Assembly (NCBI GenBank): GCA_902511755.1
Contig: CABXGL010000010.1
Coordinates: forward strand, 1-53,014
Source: an uncultured Bacteroidota bacterium
GTDB taxonomy: Bacteria; Bacteroidota; Bacteroidia; Flavobacteriales; Flavobacteriaceae
Reading direction: 5' to 3'
Length of the DNA: 53,014 nucleotides
The position numbers were made by a program, and so were the translations under genes. Position 1 is the stretch's first letter. Each line of letters begins with the position of its first letter. Below, in pieces: positions 1-9,338 of the stretch. The notes below the pieces were generated by a model that did no database searches, had not been told where the DNA came from, and was given only the letters and a program-made list of their open reading frames with translations.

Positions 1-426
1 TTCAAAATCTAAATTAATTTCCTCATTAATTGAAAAATCAAATGGGGAAGACAATAAAGAGGGGTAAAATTCCTCTACTTCCTTAATTCTTTGAATTAAC
101 CTTTGATAGGATAAATTAAAAAAAGACAATTCATAATCAATTAATTGATTGTCTAATTGAAACTTAAATTTCTTAAATTCTCTATAATCTGAAGCTAAAA
201 AATATTTTTTCTGAGAGTCTAATAAATCTATATATGTATCAAACATGTTTTCAGAAAACTCATCATTAATTTCTATTGAATTATAATGATATTTTTCTAA
301 AACATACTTAATAATTTCAATTAATAATTTGTCTTTATTAGGATTATCAAATTTTGGATTAATTAATTTCCAACTTGCAAAAACCAGTGAAAAAGCTATA
401 AAAACTAAAATTAATTTACGTTTCAT
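1..426 (-). CDS. prc: Carboxy-terminal (tail-specific) processing protease, N-terminal part, cut by window edge
   Basis: Only the first 142 codons are inside the window, starting at the ATG at 424-426. Residues 4-18 form a hydrophobic export signal or anchor. The rest matches the N-terminal domain of tail-specific proteases (Prc/Tsp), including the stretch LLDSQKKYFLASD at residues 68-80, which resembles the LLDP..RYFL..D signature of that domain. The PDZ domain and the Ser/Lys catalytic dyad would lie beyond the left edge and cannot be checked. Family members degrade misfolded or tagged proteins in the periplasm. The gene is divergent from surE with 147 bases between the starts. The family call is fairly sure from the N-terminal domain alone, but the activity cannot be inferred. 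Confidence 0.75.
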   Translation of the reverse strand, partial: MKRKLILVFIAFSLVFASWKLINPKFDNPNKDKLLIEIIKYVLEKYHYNSIEINDEFSENMFDTYIDLLDSQKKYFLASDYREFKKFKFQLDNQLIDYELSFFNLSYQRLIQRIKEVEEFYPSLLSSPFDFSINEEINLDFE

Positions 427-573
427 AAAAAATATTCAAGCTACTTAAAAGTAAATTTAGGAAATTAGGTCAAAAATCATGCTATATTATCAATATTAAA
501 ATTATTTCATTACTTGAATTGGATATATTCAAAGAACTATATTCTTTTCAGTATTTTTACTCAAATTTTATGA

Positions 574-1344
574 ATGTCTAAAAAGCCCTTAATATTAGTA
601 ACTAATGACGATGGGATATCAGCTCCTGGAATCAGATCATTAATTAAAGTAATGAATACAATAGGAGATGTCGTTGTAGTTGCACCAAATAGTCCTCAAT
701 CAGCAATGGGACATGCAATCACTGTAAATTCAACATTAGAATGTAACTTAATTAAAATTGATAATGGTCCACAAAAAGAATATTCATGCTCAGGAACTCC
801 TGCAGACTGTATCAAACTAGGTATAAATGAAATCCTAAAAAGAAAACCTGATATATGTGTTTCTGGAATTAACCATGGTTCTAATTCTTCAATTAACGTC
901 ATTTATTCTGGAACGATGAGTGCTGCATTAGAAGCTAGCATTGAAGGAATTCCTGCAATTGGATTTTCTCTTTTGGATTATAGATGGGAAGCCAATTTTG
1001 ATTCATTAACAAAATATATAGAAAGAATTACAAAAACAGCTCTAAAAGAAGGTATACCTAAAGGAAATGCCTTGAATGTAAATTTTCCCAAATTAAAAGA
1101 AAAAGAAATAAAAGGAATAAAAATTTGTAGACAAGCTAAAGCTTATTGGATTGAAAAATTTGATAAAAGAACAAACCCTCAAGGAAAAGAATATTATTGG
1201 TTAACTGGTGAGTTTATTAATGAAGATAATGGAATTAATACTGATGAATGGGCTTTAAATAACGGATATATTTCTATAGTTCCTGTAAAATTTGATATGA
1301 CTGACCACAATAATATTAAAAGATTAAATAATTGGAAATTTTAA
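574..1344 (+). CDS. surE: 5'/3'-nucleotidase SurE
   Basis: 256 residues, the usual SurE length. The N-terminal metal site is visible as LVTNDDG at residues 8-14, with the two Asp at 12-13. It is followed by the GTPADC segment near residue 74 and SGINHGSN near residue 97, which supply further metal and phosphate contacts. Known SurE enzymes are cytosolic, metal-dependent phosphatases acting on nucleoside 5'- and 3'-monophosphates, and are linked to stationary-phase survival. The gene starts at an ATG and lies 9 bases upstream of lpxB, so the two are probably co-transcribed. The surE-lpxB pairing is common in flavobacteria. Confidence 0.95.
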   Translation: MSKKPLILVTNDDGISAPGIRSLIKVMNTIGDVVVVAPNSPQSAMGHAITVNSTLECNLIKIDNGPQKEYSCSGTPADCIKLGINEILKRKPDICVSGINHGSNSSINVIYSGTMSAALEASIEGIPAIGFSLLDYRWEANFDSLTKYIERITKTALKEGIPKGNALNVNFPKLKEKEIKGIKICRQAKAYWIEKFDKRTNPQGKEYYWLTGEFINEDNGINTDEWALNNGYISIVPVKFDMTDHNNIKRLNNWKF

Positions 1345-1353
1345 AATAAATTA

Positions 1354-2463
1354 ATGAGGTATTATATTATAGCAGGTGAAGCTTCTGGTGATTTACATGG
1401 ATCTAATTTAATAAAGGAAATTTATAAATTAGATTCAAATGCTAAAATAAAAGCTTGGGGAGGTGATAAAATGCAAAATGCTGGTGCAAAAATTGTAAAA
1501 CATTACAAAGAATTATCTTTTATGGGATTCTATGAAGTGTTAAAAAATTTAAATGCTATTTTAAAAAATATTGAATTCTGTAAAAAAGACATATTAAATT
1601 TTAAACCAGATAAAATTATTTTTATTGACTATCCCGGTTTTAATATGAGGATTGCTAAATGGGCAAAAAAAAACAAATTCAATACAAATTATTACATAGC
1701 TCCACAAATATGGGCATGGAATGAAAAAAGAATTAATAATATTAAAGATAATATTGACAATCTATATGTAATACTTCCGTTTGAAAAAAAATATTTTGAA
1801 CAGAAACATAATTTTGCTGTTAAATTTTTAGGACACCCTCTTTTAGATAGTATTGAGCAATATAAAAAAAGTAAAAAAGAAGATTTTTTTATAAAACATA
1901 AATTAAGTAATAAAAAAGAGATTATATCAATTTTGCCTGGAAGTAGAAAACAAGAAATTAAAAAAATTTTAGGAACAATGTTAAAAGTAATTGATCATTT
2001 CCCAAATTACCAATTTGTAATAGCTGGTGCTCCTAATATAAATTTGAATTTTTATCAAAATTTAATAAGAAACAAAAATGTTTCTATAATTAAAAATGAA
2101 ACCTATTCATTACTTTCTAATTCTAGGGCATCTTTAGTTACAAGCGGAACTGCAACATTAGAAGCATCTATTTTTAGAATTCCTCAAGTAGTATGCTACA
2201 AAACCAGTTTTATAAGTTATTTTCTAGCTAAGATATTTGTAAAAATTAAATTCATATCATTGGTTAACTTAATAATGGATGAAGAAGTAATTAAAGAACT
2301 TATACAAAGTAAATGTTCAAAACAAAATATAATTAAAGAACTAAAAAAAGTTTTAGATTTAGAAAAAAGACATAATTTAATATCAAAATATGATAAATTA
2401 ATTTCATTATTAGGATCATCAGGCTCAAGCGAAAGAGTTGCTAAAGACATTGTTTTAAATTAA
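1354..2463 (+). CDS. lpxB: Lipid-A-disaccharide synthase
   Basis: 369 residues. LpxB is a glycosyltransferase (family GT19) that joins UDP-2,3-diacylglucosamine and lipid X to form the lipid A disaccharide at the inner face of the inner membrane. The diagnostic N-terminal loop GEASGDLHG is at residues 8-16. PQIWAWNE follows in the middle, then GSRKQEI at the start of the second Rossmann-like half, and VTSGTATLEA in the C-terminal half where the UDP-sugar binds. All four are hallmarks of the family. The gene sits between surE and an Lrp-type regulator with gaps of 9 and 6 bases. It shows that the host makes lipid A and so has a classical outer membrane. Confidence 0.95.
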   Translation: MRYYIIAGEASGDLHGSNLIKEIYKLDSNAKIKAWGGDKMQNAGAKIVKHYKELSFMGFYEVLKNLNAILKNIEFCKKDILNFKPDKIIFIDYPGFNMRIAKWAKKNKFNTNYYIAPQIWAWNEKRINNIKDNIDNLYVILPFEKKYFEQKHNFAVKFLGHPLLDSIEQYKKSKKEDFFIKHKLSNKKEIISILPGSRKQEIKKILGTMLKVIDHFPNYQFVIAGAPNINLNFYQNLIRNKNVSIIKNETYSLLSNSRASLVTSGTATLEASIFRIPQVVCYKTSFISYFLAKIFVKIKFISLVNLIMDEEVIKELIQSKCSKQNIIKELKKVLDLEKRHNLISKYDKLISLLGSSGSSERVAKDIVLN

Positions 2464-2469
2464 TAAATC

Positions 2470-2922
2470 TTGAAAATAGACGGAATAGATAAGCAAATTT
2501 TAATAGAATTAACAACCAATTCAAGGACTCCTATTTTAGAAATTTCTAGAAAAATTGGCATTTCTGGTGCTGCAATTCATCAAAGAATTAAAAAATTAAA
2601 TGATTCTGGATTAATAGCAGGCCATCAATTAAAAATTAATCCAAAGGTTTTAGGTTATTCTACATTAGCTTTTATTGGAGTATATTTTGATAAGGCTGAA
2701 AGAAACTCTGATGCTATTAAAAAAATGAAAACAATTCCTGAAATTCTTGAATGTCATTATACAACAGGAAATTGGAGTGTGCTAATTAAAATTATATGTA
2801 AAAATAATGAGCACCTCATGACTCTTTTAAACAAACAAATACAATCTATTGAAGGGGTTTCAAGGACCGAAACATTTATTTCTCTTGAACAACAAATAGA
2901 TAGACAAATTTCAATTAATTAG
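2470..2922 (+). CDS. Lrp/AsnC-family transcriptional regulator
   Basis: 150 residues, a full-length Lrp/AsnC protein. The N-terminal winged helix-turn-helix spans about residues 1-60: IDGIDKQILIEL, then ISRKIGISGAAIHQRIKKL as the recognition part. The C-terminal half is the RAM ligand-binding domain, with HYTTGNWSVLIKI near residues 96-108. The start is a TTG at 2470, because no ATG fits and the first residues (KIDGIDKQIL) align with the usual N-terminus. It follows lpxB by 6 bases. Lrp-type proteins are multimeric and respond to amino acids; the ligand and targets here cannot be read from sequence. Its 3' end overlaps the convergent SemiSWEET gene by 8 bases. Confidence 0.9.
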   Translation: MKIDGIDKQILIELTTNSRTPILEISRKIGISGAAIHQRIKKLNDSGLIAGHQLKINPKVLGYSTLAFIGVYFDKAERNSDAIKKMKTIPEILECHYTTGNWSVLIKIICKNNEHLMTLLNKQIQSIEGVSRTETFISLEQQIDRQISIN

Positions 2923-3181
2923 AATTTTTGTTTTTTAAAATATAGTAAATAATTATTGAAGCTAATAATACGGTAATTCCATTTCCTAAGATCATAGAAA
3001 AACTCATTTTAAATATTCCATAAATTAACCATAAAGAAACTCCTGTAATAAAAATTAAATAGGTAGTTAGCGATAAGCCTTCAGAAGATTCCGCTTTCAT
3101 TACTTTAAATACTTGAGGAATAAAGGCTGTAGTTGTTAAGATAGCTGCTAACAAACCTATAAGTTCAATTTTATCAATCAT
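2915..3181 (-). CDS. SemiSWEET-type sugar transporter (MtN3/PQ-loop family)
   Basis: 88 residues with three predicted membrane helices, roughly residues 5-25, 38-58 and 65-83. This is one triple-helix bundle, as expected for a bacterial SemiSWEET that works as a dimer. The PQ signature is at residues 22-23 in TTAFIPQVFKV, followed by the SSEGLSL turn typical of the family. Characterised SemiSWEETs carry small sugars down their gradient through the inner membrane; the substrate here is unknown. The stop of leuS lies one base upstream of its start on the same strand, so it is likely the last gene of a leuS transcript. Confidence 0.85.
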   Translation of the reverse strand: MIDKIELIGLLAAILTTTAFIPQVFKVMKAESSEGLSLTTYLIFITGVSLWLIYGIFKMSFSMILGNGITVLLASIIIYYILKNKNSN

Positions 3182-5995
3182 TTAACAAACAATATTTATT
3201 ATTTTATTAGGAACTATTATTACTTTCTTAATTTCTTTTAGATTCAAATATTTTTCTGTTTTCTCATGTTTTATAACTTCTTTTTTAATTTCGTCAACTG
3301 TTAAAGAAGTCTGTAAATTAATTTTAAATCTTAATTTTCCATTAAAAGATACTGGATAATCAATCATATTCTCCTTCAGAAAATCAGGGTTATAAACTGG
3401 ATACTTTACATTTGAAATAGATTTATCATTACCTAATTTGTTCCATATTTCTTCACAAATATGAGGAGCAAAAGGAGACAACAAAACACAAAGATCTTCT
3501 AGAATTAATCTATTATTACATCTCAAAGCATTTAATTCATTGACACAAATCATAAAGGCACTAACTGACGTATTAAATGAAAAATTTTCTATATCCTCAC
3601 TAACTTTTTTAATTGCTTTATGAAGTATTTTAAAAGCTTTATCAGTTGGCTCACCATCACTAACAATAAATTTTTCATTAATATGAAATAAATTCCAAAA
3701 TTTATTCAAAAATGAAAATGTTCCAGTAATACCAGCTGTATTCCATGGTTTTGCCTGATCAATTGGTCCAAGAAACATTTCATATAATCTTAAAGTGTCT
3801 GCTCCATATTTATCACATATCTCGTCAGGATTTACAACATTATATTTAGATTTTGACATTTTTTCAACCTCCCTTTTTACATAAAACTTCTTATTTTCAA
3901 GTTTAAAATCTGATTTTGAAAATTGAGGTTGCCATTTTTTTAATTCTTTAATATTCAATTCATTATTTACATTAACAAATTTGACATCAACATGAACAGC
4001 TTGAACATTCTTTCCATCAATAAGCCCATTTGATAAATAGATATTTGAACCATTTAATCTATGTATGTATGCGCTATTTCCAAGAATCATACCTTGATTG
4101 ATTAGTTTTTTGGCATAATCAGGCACTGGTACTAAGTCATGATCATATAAAAAATATTGCCAAAATCTAGAATATAATAAATGTCCTGTTGCATGTTCAC
4201 TTCCACCAACATATAAATCTACTTCTTTCCAATATTCTAATGACTCTTTTGATGCAAAAAACTTGTCATTTTTTGGATCCATGTATCTATTAAAATACCA
4301 AGAACTTCCAGCCCAACCAGGCATTGTATTGAGTTCCATTGGAAAAACATTTTCATTATCAATCAATTCATTTTTAACTATGATATTGTTTATACTATCC
4401 CATGCCCAAATTTTTGAATTTCCCAATGGAGGCTTCCCCTCTTCTGTTGGAAGATATTTATCAATATCAGGCAAAATTATTGGTAAATATTTTTTATCTA
4501 TCATTACAGGTAAACCATCTTTATAATAAACAGGAAAGGGTTCCCCCCAATATCTCTGTCTACTAAATACTGCATCCCTTAATTTATAATTTATTTTGTG
4601 TATTCCTTTACCTACTTTTTTCAGACCCTCAACTGCTTTTAAAAATCCATTTTTAAAATCTAATCCGTCTAAAAAATCTGAGTTTATCAACTTAAAACCT
4701 TCCTTAGCTTGAAAAGCTTCTTTAGAGATGTCAATGTCTTTAAAAATATTATTAATCGGTAATTTAAAAAACTTCGCAAAATTATAATCTCTTTGATCAC
4801 CACATGGAACTGCCATTACAGCACCAGTTCCATAACTAGCTAAAACATAATCTGAAATCCAAATAGGAAGTTCTTTATTGGTTAAAGGGTGAAAAGCATA
4901 GGCCCCTGTAAAAACTCCACTAATTGTTTTTACATCTGCAATCCTATCTCTTTCTGTTTTTTTTGATGATTGAATTATATATTTATTAACTGAATCTTTA
5001 TTTTCTTTTGTTGTTATATCTTTAACAAAAGGGTGTTCTGGCGCTAGAGTAATAAAGGTAACTCCATAAATTGTATCTGTTCTAGTTGTAAAAGCTTCTA
5101 TTTGTTCATTAAAATCCTTAACATCAAATTTTACCAACGATCCTTCAGATTTTCCAATCCAATTTCTTTGCATTTCTTTTAATGGCTCTGGCCAATCTAT
5201 ATTATTAAGCCCGTTTAATAATCTTTCTGAAAATGGGGATATCCTAATACTCCATTGTGTCATTTTTTTTCTAACAACTTCGTGCCCTCCTCTTTCTGAT
5301 AATCCATCAATAATTTCATCATTTGCTAGAACAGTGCCTAATTTTGGACACCAATTAACATCTATCTCTGAAAGAAATGCTAATCTATAACATAGTAGAA
5401 TTTTTGCCTTTTTTAATTCAGAAAAATTATTCCATTGATTAGCTGAAAATTTTTCAGTAGAATCACTTTCATAAGCACTAATATTTTTATTTCCTTTTTT
5501 TTGAAGAATTTTAATCAATTCTTTAATGCAAACAGATTTATCTTTTTCAATATCATACCAAGAATTAAATAGTTTTATAAACATCCATTGTGTCCACTTA
5601 TAATATTCTTTATTAGAGGTTCTTATTTCTCTAGACCAATCAAACGAGAAACCTAATCTATCCAATTGTTCTCTATATCTATCAATATTTTCATCTGTAG
5701 TTTTTGATGGATGTCTTCCAGTTTGAATAGCATATTGTTCAGCAGGCAAACCAAATGAATCGTAACCTTGAGGATGTAATACATTAAAACCTTTTTGTCT
5801 TTTAAATCTAGAATATATGTCACTAGCAATATAACCTAATGGATGTCCAACATGGAGGCCAGCTCCAGATGGATATGGAAACATATCCATCACATAATAT
5901 TTTGGTAATTTACTATTATTATCCGCTTTAAAAATTTGATTTGTAGACCAATATTTTTGCCACTTTGATTCAATTTCCTTAAAATCGTAGGCCAT
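3182..5995 (-). CDS. leuS: Leucyl-tRNA synthetase
   Basis: 937 residues, close to the usual length of a bacterial class Ia leucyl-tRNA synthetase. The HIGH motif appears as HVGH at residues 48-51 inside MFPYPSGAGLHVGHPLGY. The KMSKS loop is at about residues 712-716. Between them are the CP1 editing domain, with the conserved threonine-rich segment AFTTRTDT, and the SRQRYWGEPFP motif. The WYFNRYMDP segment precedes the anticodon-binding C-terminal part. The enzyme charges tRNA-Leu with leucine in the cytoplasm and edits mischarged products. The ATG start is at 5993-5995. A possible -7 box lies just upstream. Confidence 0.98.
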   Translation of the reverse strand: MAYDFKEIESKWQKYWSTNQIFKADNNSKLPKYYVMDMFPYPSGAGLHVGHPLGYIASDIYSRFKRQKGFNVLHPQGYDSFGLPAEQYAIQTGRHPSKTTDENIDRYREQLDRLGFSFDWSREIRTSNKEYYKWTQWMFIKLFNSWYDIEKDKSVCIKELIKILQKKGNKNISAYESDSTEKFSANQWNNFSELKKAKILLCYRLAFLSEIDVNWCPKLGTVLANDEIIDGLSERGGHEVVRKKMTQWSIRISPFSERLLNGLNNIDWPEPLKEMQRNWIGKSEGSLVKFDVKDFNEQIEAFTTRTDTIYGVTFITLAPEHPFVKDITTKENKDSVNKYIIQSSKKTERDRIADVKTISGVFTGAYAFHPLTNKELPIWISDYVLASYGTGAVMAVPCGDQRDYNFAKFFKLPINNIFKDIDISKEAFQAKEGFKLINSDFLDGLDFKNGFLKAVEGLKKVGKGIHKINYKLRDAVFSRQRYWGEPFPVYYKDGLPVMIDKKYLPIILPDIDKYLPTEEGKPPLGNSKIWAWDSINNIIVKNELIDNENVFPMELNTMPGWAGSSWYFNRYMDPKNDKFFASKESLEYWKEVDLYVGGSEHATGHLLYSRFWQYFLYDHDLVPVPDYAKKLINQGMILGNSAYIHRLNGSNIYLSNGLIDGKNVQAVHVDVKFVNVNNELNIKELKKWQPQFSKSDFKLENKKFYVKREVEKMSKSKYNVVNPDEICDKYGADTLRLYEMFLGPIDQAKPWNTAGITGTFSFLNKFWNLFHINEKFIVSDGEPTDKAFKILHKAIKKVSEDIENFSFNTSVSAFMICVNELNALRCNNRLILEDLCVLLSPFAPHICEEIWNKLGNDKSISNVKYPVYNPDFLKENMIDYPVSFNGKLRFKINLQTSLTVDEIKKEVIKHEKTEKYLNLKEIKKVIIVPNKIINIVC

Positions 5996-6012
5996 AAACT
6001 AAATTAAAGAAA

Positions 6013-6020
6013 CAAAAATA
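6013..6020 (-). promoter_or_regulatory. Possible -7 promoter element of leuS
   Basis: On the minus strand this reads TATTTTTG, a match to the Bacteroidota -7 box TAnnTTTG, 18 bases before the leuS ATG. No TTG is found at the right spacing for a -33 box, so support is weak. Confidence 0.3.
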
Positions 6021-6109
6021 CGTTTATTGTCTGAATAGGAAAAGTTTAAACGCTCTAACGTAACAATTAAAAAGGTTTCTTATTTTTACATTTATCAAAA
6101 TATATTTCA

Positions 6110-6973
6110 TTGTCAAAAAACAAAAATAGAAGACTACTTTCATCCTATTTCTTTGTTACGATTAGTATATCCCTGGTTCTATATATAATGGGGGCCTTTT
6201 TTTTATTAGCATTTAATGCAAAGAAAATTTCAAATGATTTTAAAGAAAAAATTCCTGTTACTATATATTTAAAGGATATTGCTAAAAAAATAGAATTAGT
6301 TCAACTTCAAAAAAAGATAAATTTAAAAGATTATACCAAATCCATCAATTACATTTCTAAAGAGAAAGGAGCTGAAATACTAATTGAAGAGATTGAAGAA
6401 AATTTCTTAGAATTTCTAGGAACAAATCCCATTTTAAATTCTATTGATATTTATTTAAAATCAGATTTTGTTAAGTCAGATATTTTAGATAACATTTCAA
6501 AAGAATTTAGTGAAATAAGCTTCGTAGATGAAGTCAGATATGATGCTCCATTGGTTTCATTAATTAATGAAAATCTAAAAAAGATCAAATTTTGGGTTCT
6601 AGTTTTTGCTTCATTTTTTCTATTGATTTCTATCTTAATTATTAATAGTTCTATCAGATTATCAATATACTCCAACAGAATGATCATTAAGACAATGCAA
6701 CTGGTTGGGGCAACTAAAAGATTCATTAGAAAACCTTTTATTAATACTCATATTAAATTGGGGATAGTCAGTTCTATAATAGCCATATCACTATTGAGTG
6801 TTTCAATATATTATTTAGAAAGTTCTATTGTTGGATTGAATCTGATGGCTGATTTTAAGTTAATATTTACATTATTTTTATGTATACTTATTTTTAGTAT
6901 AATTATTACATCGATATGTACTTATTTTGCAACTCAAAGATTTCTTAAATTAAAAATTGAACAACTTTACTAA
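6110..6973 (+). CDS. ftsX: Cell division protein FtsX (ABC permease-like)
   Basis: 287 residues. One membrane helix lies near the N-terminus (about residues 14-36), followed by a periplasmic domain and three further helices in the C-terminal half (about residues 160-180, 215-235 and 250-275). This is the FtsX layout. The motif TMQLVGATKRFI sits before the third helix, as in the FtsX/MacB permease domain. FtsX pairs with the ATPase FtsE to regulate peptidoglycan hydrolases at the septum; ftsE is not in this window. The start is TTG at 6110, since no ATG is in frame before the conserved N-terminus. The stop overlaps the start of the next gene by one base. Confidence 0.9.
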   Translation: MSKNKNRRLLSSYFFVTISISLVLYIMGAFFLLAFNAKKISNDFKEKIPVTIYLKDIAKKIELVQLQKKINLKDYTKSINYISKEKGAEILIEEIEENFLEFLGTNPILNSIDIYLKSDFVKSDILDNISKEFSEISFVDEVRYDAPLVSLINENLKKIKFWVLVFASFFLLISILIINSSIRLSIYSNRMIIKTMQLVGATKRFIRKPFINTHIKLGIVSSIIAISLLSVSIYYLESSIVGLNLMADFKLIFTLFLCILIFSIIITSICTYFATQRFLKLKIEQLY

Positions 6974-7218
6974 TGAAAAAAAATAAAAAGCCATCCAAAG
7001 ATTTTATTTTTAAAAAGAAAAACTACATAGTAATGTTAGTTGGAATTTTATTTATTGCCATTGGATTTATTTTAATGTCTGGGGGAGGAAGTGAAGATCC
7101 AAATGTTTTCAATGAAGAGATTTCTAATTTTAGAAGAATTAGATTAGCTCCAACACTGGTTTTGATTGGTTTTGGAATACAGGTATATGCTATTTTACTT
7201 AATCCAAGAAAAAAATAA
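6973..7218 (+). CDS. DUF3098-family small membrane protein
   Basis: 81 residues with two membrane helices, about residues 18-36 and 57-75, separated by a loop rich in Gly and acidic residues (SGGGSEDPNVFNEEI). The pattern FKKKNYIVMLVG, then GGGSEDP, then RRIRLAPTLVLIGF is typical of the DUF3098 family, which occurs in Bacteroidota between ftsX and uppP. No function is known. The gene overlaps ftsX by one base and is directly followed by uppP with no gap, so it is surely co-translated with them. A role at the division site or in envelope assembly is inferred only from position. Confidence 0.85.
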   Translation: MKKNKKPSKDFIFKKKNYIVMLVGILFIAIGFILMSGGGSEDPNVFNEEISNFRRIRLAPTLVLIGFGIQVYAILLNPRKK

Positions 7219-8019
7219 ATGGATTATTTACAATCTGTTCTTCTTGGGATAGTTCAAGGTTTAACCGAATTTTTACCTATTTCTTCCAGTGGACATTTAG
7301 AAATTTCAAAAGTAATTTTAGGAAATAACCTTTCAAATAAAGAAAGTTTACTATTTACCATTGTTCTACATTCTGCTACTGCTTTTAGCACTATGTTTTA
7401 CTTCAGAAAAGATCTTTTGGATATTTTTTCTGGTTTATTAAATACAAAATATAATAATTCACATAATTTCTCTGTTTTAATTATCATTTCAATGATTCCT
7501 GCAGTTTTGGTTGGGTTATTATTTGAAGAAAAAATAAATTCTTTATTTGATGGGAATTTAATATTGGTAGGATGCATGCTTTATATTACCGCAATTTTAT
7601 TATTTGCATCTGATTTTTTGAAATGGAAACAAAAAGAAATTAATTTCAAAAATAGTTTTTTTATTGGTTTAGCTCAAGCAATTGCAATCTTGCCAGGTAT
7701 ATCCAGAAGCGGAGCAACTATAGCTTCTGCTATTATGATTGGTATTGACAGAGAAAAGGCTGCTAGATTTTCTTTTATAATGGTGATACCTATAATTTTT
7801 GGGAGTATGATTAAATCATTATTAGATAATGGTTTAAGTTTTGAAAATTTTGATCTAATTTCTCTATTATTAGGCTTCATCTCAGCATTTATTACAGGCC
7901 TTTTTGCATGTAAATGGATGATTCTTCTAGTTAAAAAAAGTAAATTATATTTCTTTTCAATTTATTGTTTAATTGTAGGGTCAATAATTATTTTTTATTC
8001 TCTATACAATGGACTTTAG
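7219..8019 (+). CDS. uppP: Undecaprenyl-diphosphatase (BacA/UppP)
   Basis: 266 residues, with about eight hydrophobic segments. Both family signatures are present: QGLTEFLPISSSGHL near residues 14-28, and ILPGISRSGATI near residues 156-167. These hold the catalytic Glu, Ser, Arg and His residues. The enzyme removes a phosphate from undecaprenyl diphosphate in the inner membrane, recycling the lipid carrier for peptidoglycan and other wall polymers, and gives bacitracin resistance when abundant. It sits in the ftsX-DUF3098-uppP-truB series and overlaps truB by 11 bases. Confidence 0.96.
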   Translation: MDYLQSVLLGIVQGLTEFLPISSSGHLEISKVILGNNLSNKESLLFTIVLHSATAFSTMFYFRKDLLDIFSGLLNTKYNNSHNFSVLIIISMIPAVLVGLLFEEKINSLFDGNLILVGCMLYITAILLFASDFLKWKQKEINFKNSFFIGLAQAIAILPGISRSGATIASAIMIGIDREKAARFSFIMVIPIIFGSMIKSLLDNGLSFENFDLISLLLGFISAFITGLFACKWMILLVKKSKLYFFSIYCLIVGSIIIFYSLYNGL

Positions 8020-8704
8020 TAGAGAATCTTTTATTAATGGAAAATTACTTTTAATAAACAAGCCTATTAATTGGACGTCTTTTCAAGTAGTAAATAAAAT
8101 TAGATGGCTTATAAAATCAAATTATAAAATAAAAAAAATTAAAGTTGGACATGCAGGAACACTAGATCCCCTTGCACAAGGTTTATTAATTGTGTGTACT
8201 GGAAAATTAACAAAAAAAATAGTTGAATATCAAAATAAAAAAAAATCTTATTCTGGAACTTTTTTTATAGGAGCAACTACTCCATCTTTTGACCTAGAAA
8301 CTGAAATTGATTCAACTTATTCAATAAAAAATATTGATAAAAAAAAATTGATTCAAACATCAAAAAAGTTCTTAGGAACATCTAAACAATCCCCTCCCCT
8401 TTTTTCAGCAATTAAATTAAAAGGGAAAAAACTTTATGATTATGCTAGAAAAGGAGAGAATGTAAAATTAGAAAAAAGAGAAATAAATATTTACAAATTT
8501 GAAATCACAAATACTAATCTTCCATTAGTTGATTTTGTAATTGAATGTAGTAAAGGAACTTATATAAGGTCTATTGCAAATGATTTTGGAAAAGAGTTAA
8601 AATCAGGAGCCTATCTTCAAAATTTAGTTAGAAATTCTATAGGAAATTATAATTTAAAAGATGCATTAAGCATAAATGATTTTGAAAAAATGATAATTAA
8701 TTAA
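8009..8704 (+). CDS. truB: tRNA pseudouridine(55) synthase TruB
   Basis: 231 residues. The catalytic loop VGHAGTLDPLAQG holds the nucleophile Asp at residue 53. The N-terminal segment LLLINKPINWTSF and the later SALK-like segment FSAIKLKGKKLYDYAR are also TruB hallmarks. CSKGTYIRSIANDFG in the C-terminal half is the conserved RNA-binding and active-site Arg region. The enzyme makes pseudouridine 55 in the T-loop of tRNAs. The protein is shorter than E. coli TruB because the C-terminal PUA-like part is missing, as is usual in flavobacteria. It overlaps uppP by 11 bases and the convergent aat gene by 4. Confidence 0.95.
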   Translation: MDFSRESFINGKLLLINKPINWTSFQVVNKIRWLIKSNYKIKKIKVGHAGTLDPLAQGLLIVCTGKLTKKIVEYQNKKKSYSGTFFIGATTPSFDLETEIDSTYSIKNIDKKKLIQTSKKFLGTSKQSPPLFSAIKLKGKKLYDYARKGENVKLEKREINIYKFEITNTNLPLVDFVIECSKGTYIRSIANDFGKELKSGAYLQNLVRNSIGNYNLKDALSINDFEKMIIN

Positions 8705-9333
8705 ACTAGATATTTAACAAATTCTTCTCTGGAAATTTCTTCAGCTCCAAGACTTTTTAGATGAGCACTCGGCACTTGACAATCAATCAAATCATATCCA
8801 TTTTTAGTTAATTCTTTAACTAAATAAATAAAAGCTATTTTACTTGCATTATTTTTTTTAGTAAACATACTTTCACCACAAAATATATTTCCTAAGTCTA
8901 TTCCATAAAGTCCTCCTACTAATTCCATATTTTCCCATACTTCAACTGAATAGGCATGTCCTTTTTCATGTAGTTTTTTATAAGCTTCCATTAGACCTTT
9001 TGTAATCCAGGTTCCATTCTGTCCAAACCTTTTGACTTTAGCACAAGCATTAACTACTTCCATAAAAGATTTATTAAATGTTATTTCAAATGGATTATCT
9101 TTTAAAATTTTCCTGGTTGATTTAGAGATTTTTAATTTTTCAGGAAACAATACCATTCTAGGATCTGGACTCCACCAAAGCAAATAATCATCATTTTCAA
9201 ACCAAGGGAAAATTCCCTTTTTATAAGCAAGTAATATTCTGTCTGGATCTAAATCTCCACCAAAAGCAACTATCCCTTCTTGATCTGCAGATAATGGAGA
9301 GGGAAATATATGTTCACTGGTAAGCTGATACAT
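8701..9333 (-). CDS. aat: Leucyl/phenylalanyl-tRNA--protein transferase
   Basis: 210 residues, the normal length. The family motifs GIFPWF, WWSPDPR and LVGGLYGIDLGNIFCGESMF are all present, as is CQVPSAHLKSLGAEEISR near the C-terminus. The enzyme transfers Leu or Phe from charged tRNA to N-terminal Lys or Arg of proteins, marking them for ClpS/ClpAP degradation in the N-end rule pathway. The gene lies 5 bases downstream of the DUF3127 gene on the same strand and is probably read with it. Its last bases overlap truB. Confidence 0.96.
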   Translation of the reverse strand: MYQLTSEHIFPSPLSADQEGIVAFGGDLDPDRILLAYKKGIFPWFENDDYLLWWSPDPRMVLFPEKLKISKSTRKILKDNPFEITFNKSFMEVVNACAKVKRFGQNGTWITKGLMEAYKKLHEKGHAYSVEVWENMELVGGLYGIDLGNIFCGESMFTKKNNASKIAFIYLVKELTKNGYDLIDCQVPSAHLKSLGAEEISREEFVKYLV

Positions 9334-9338
9334 TTTTA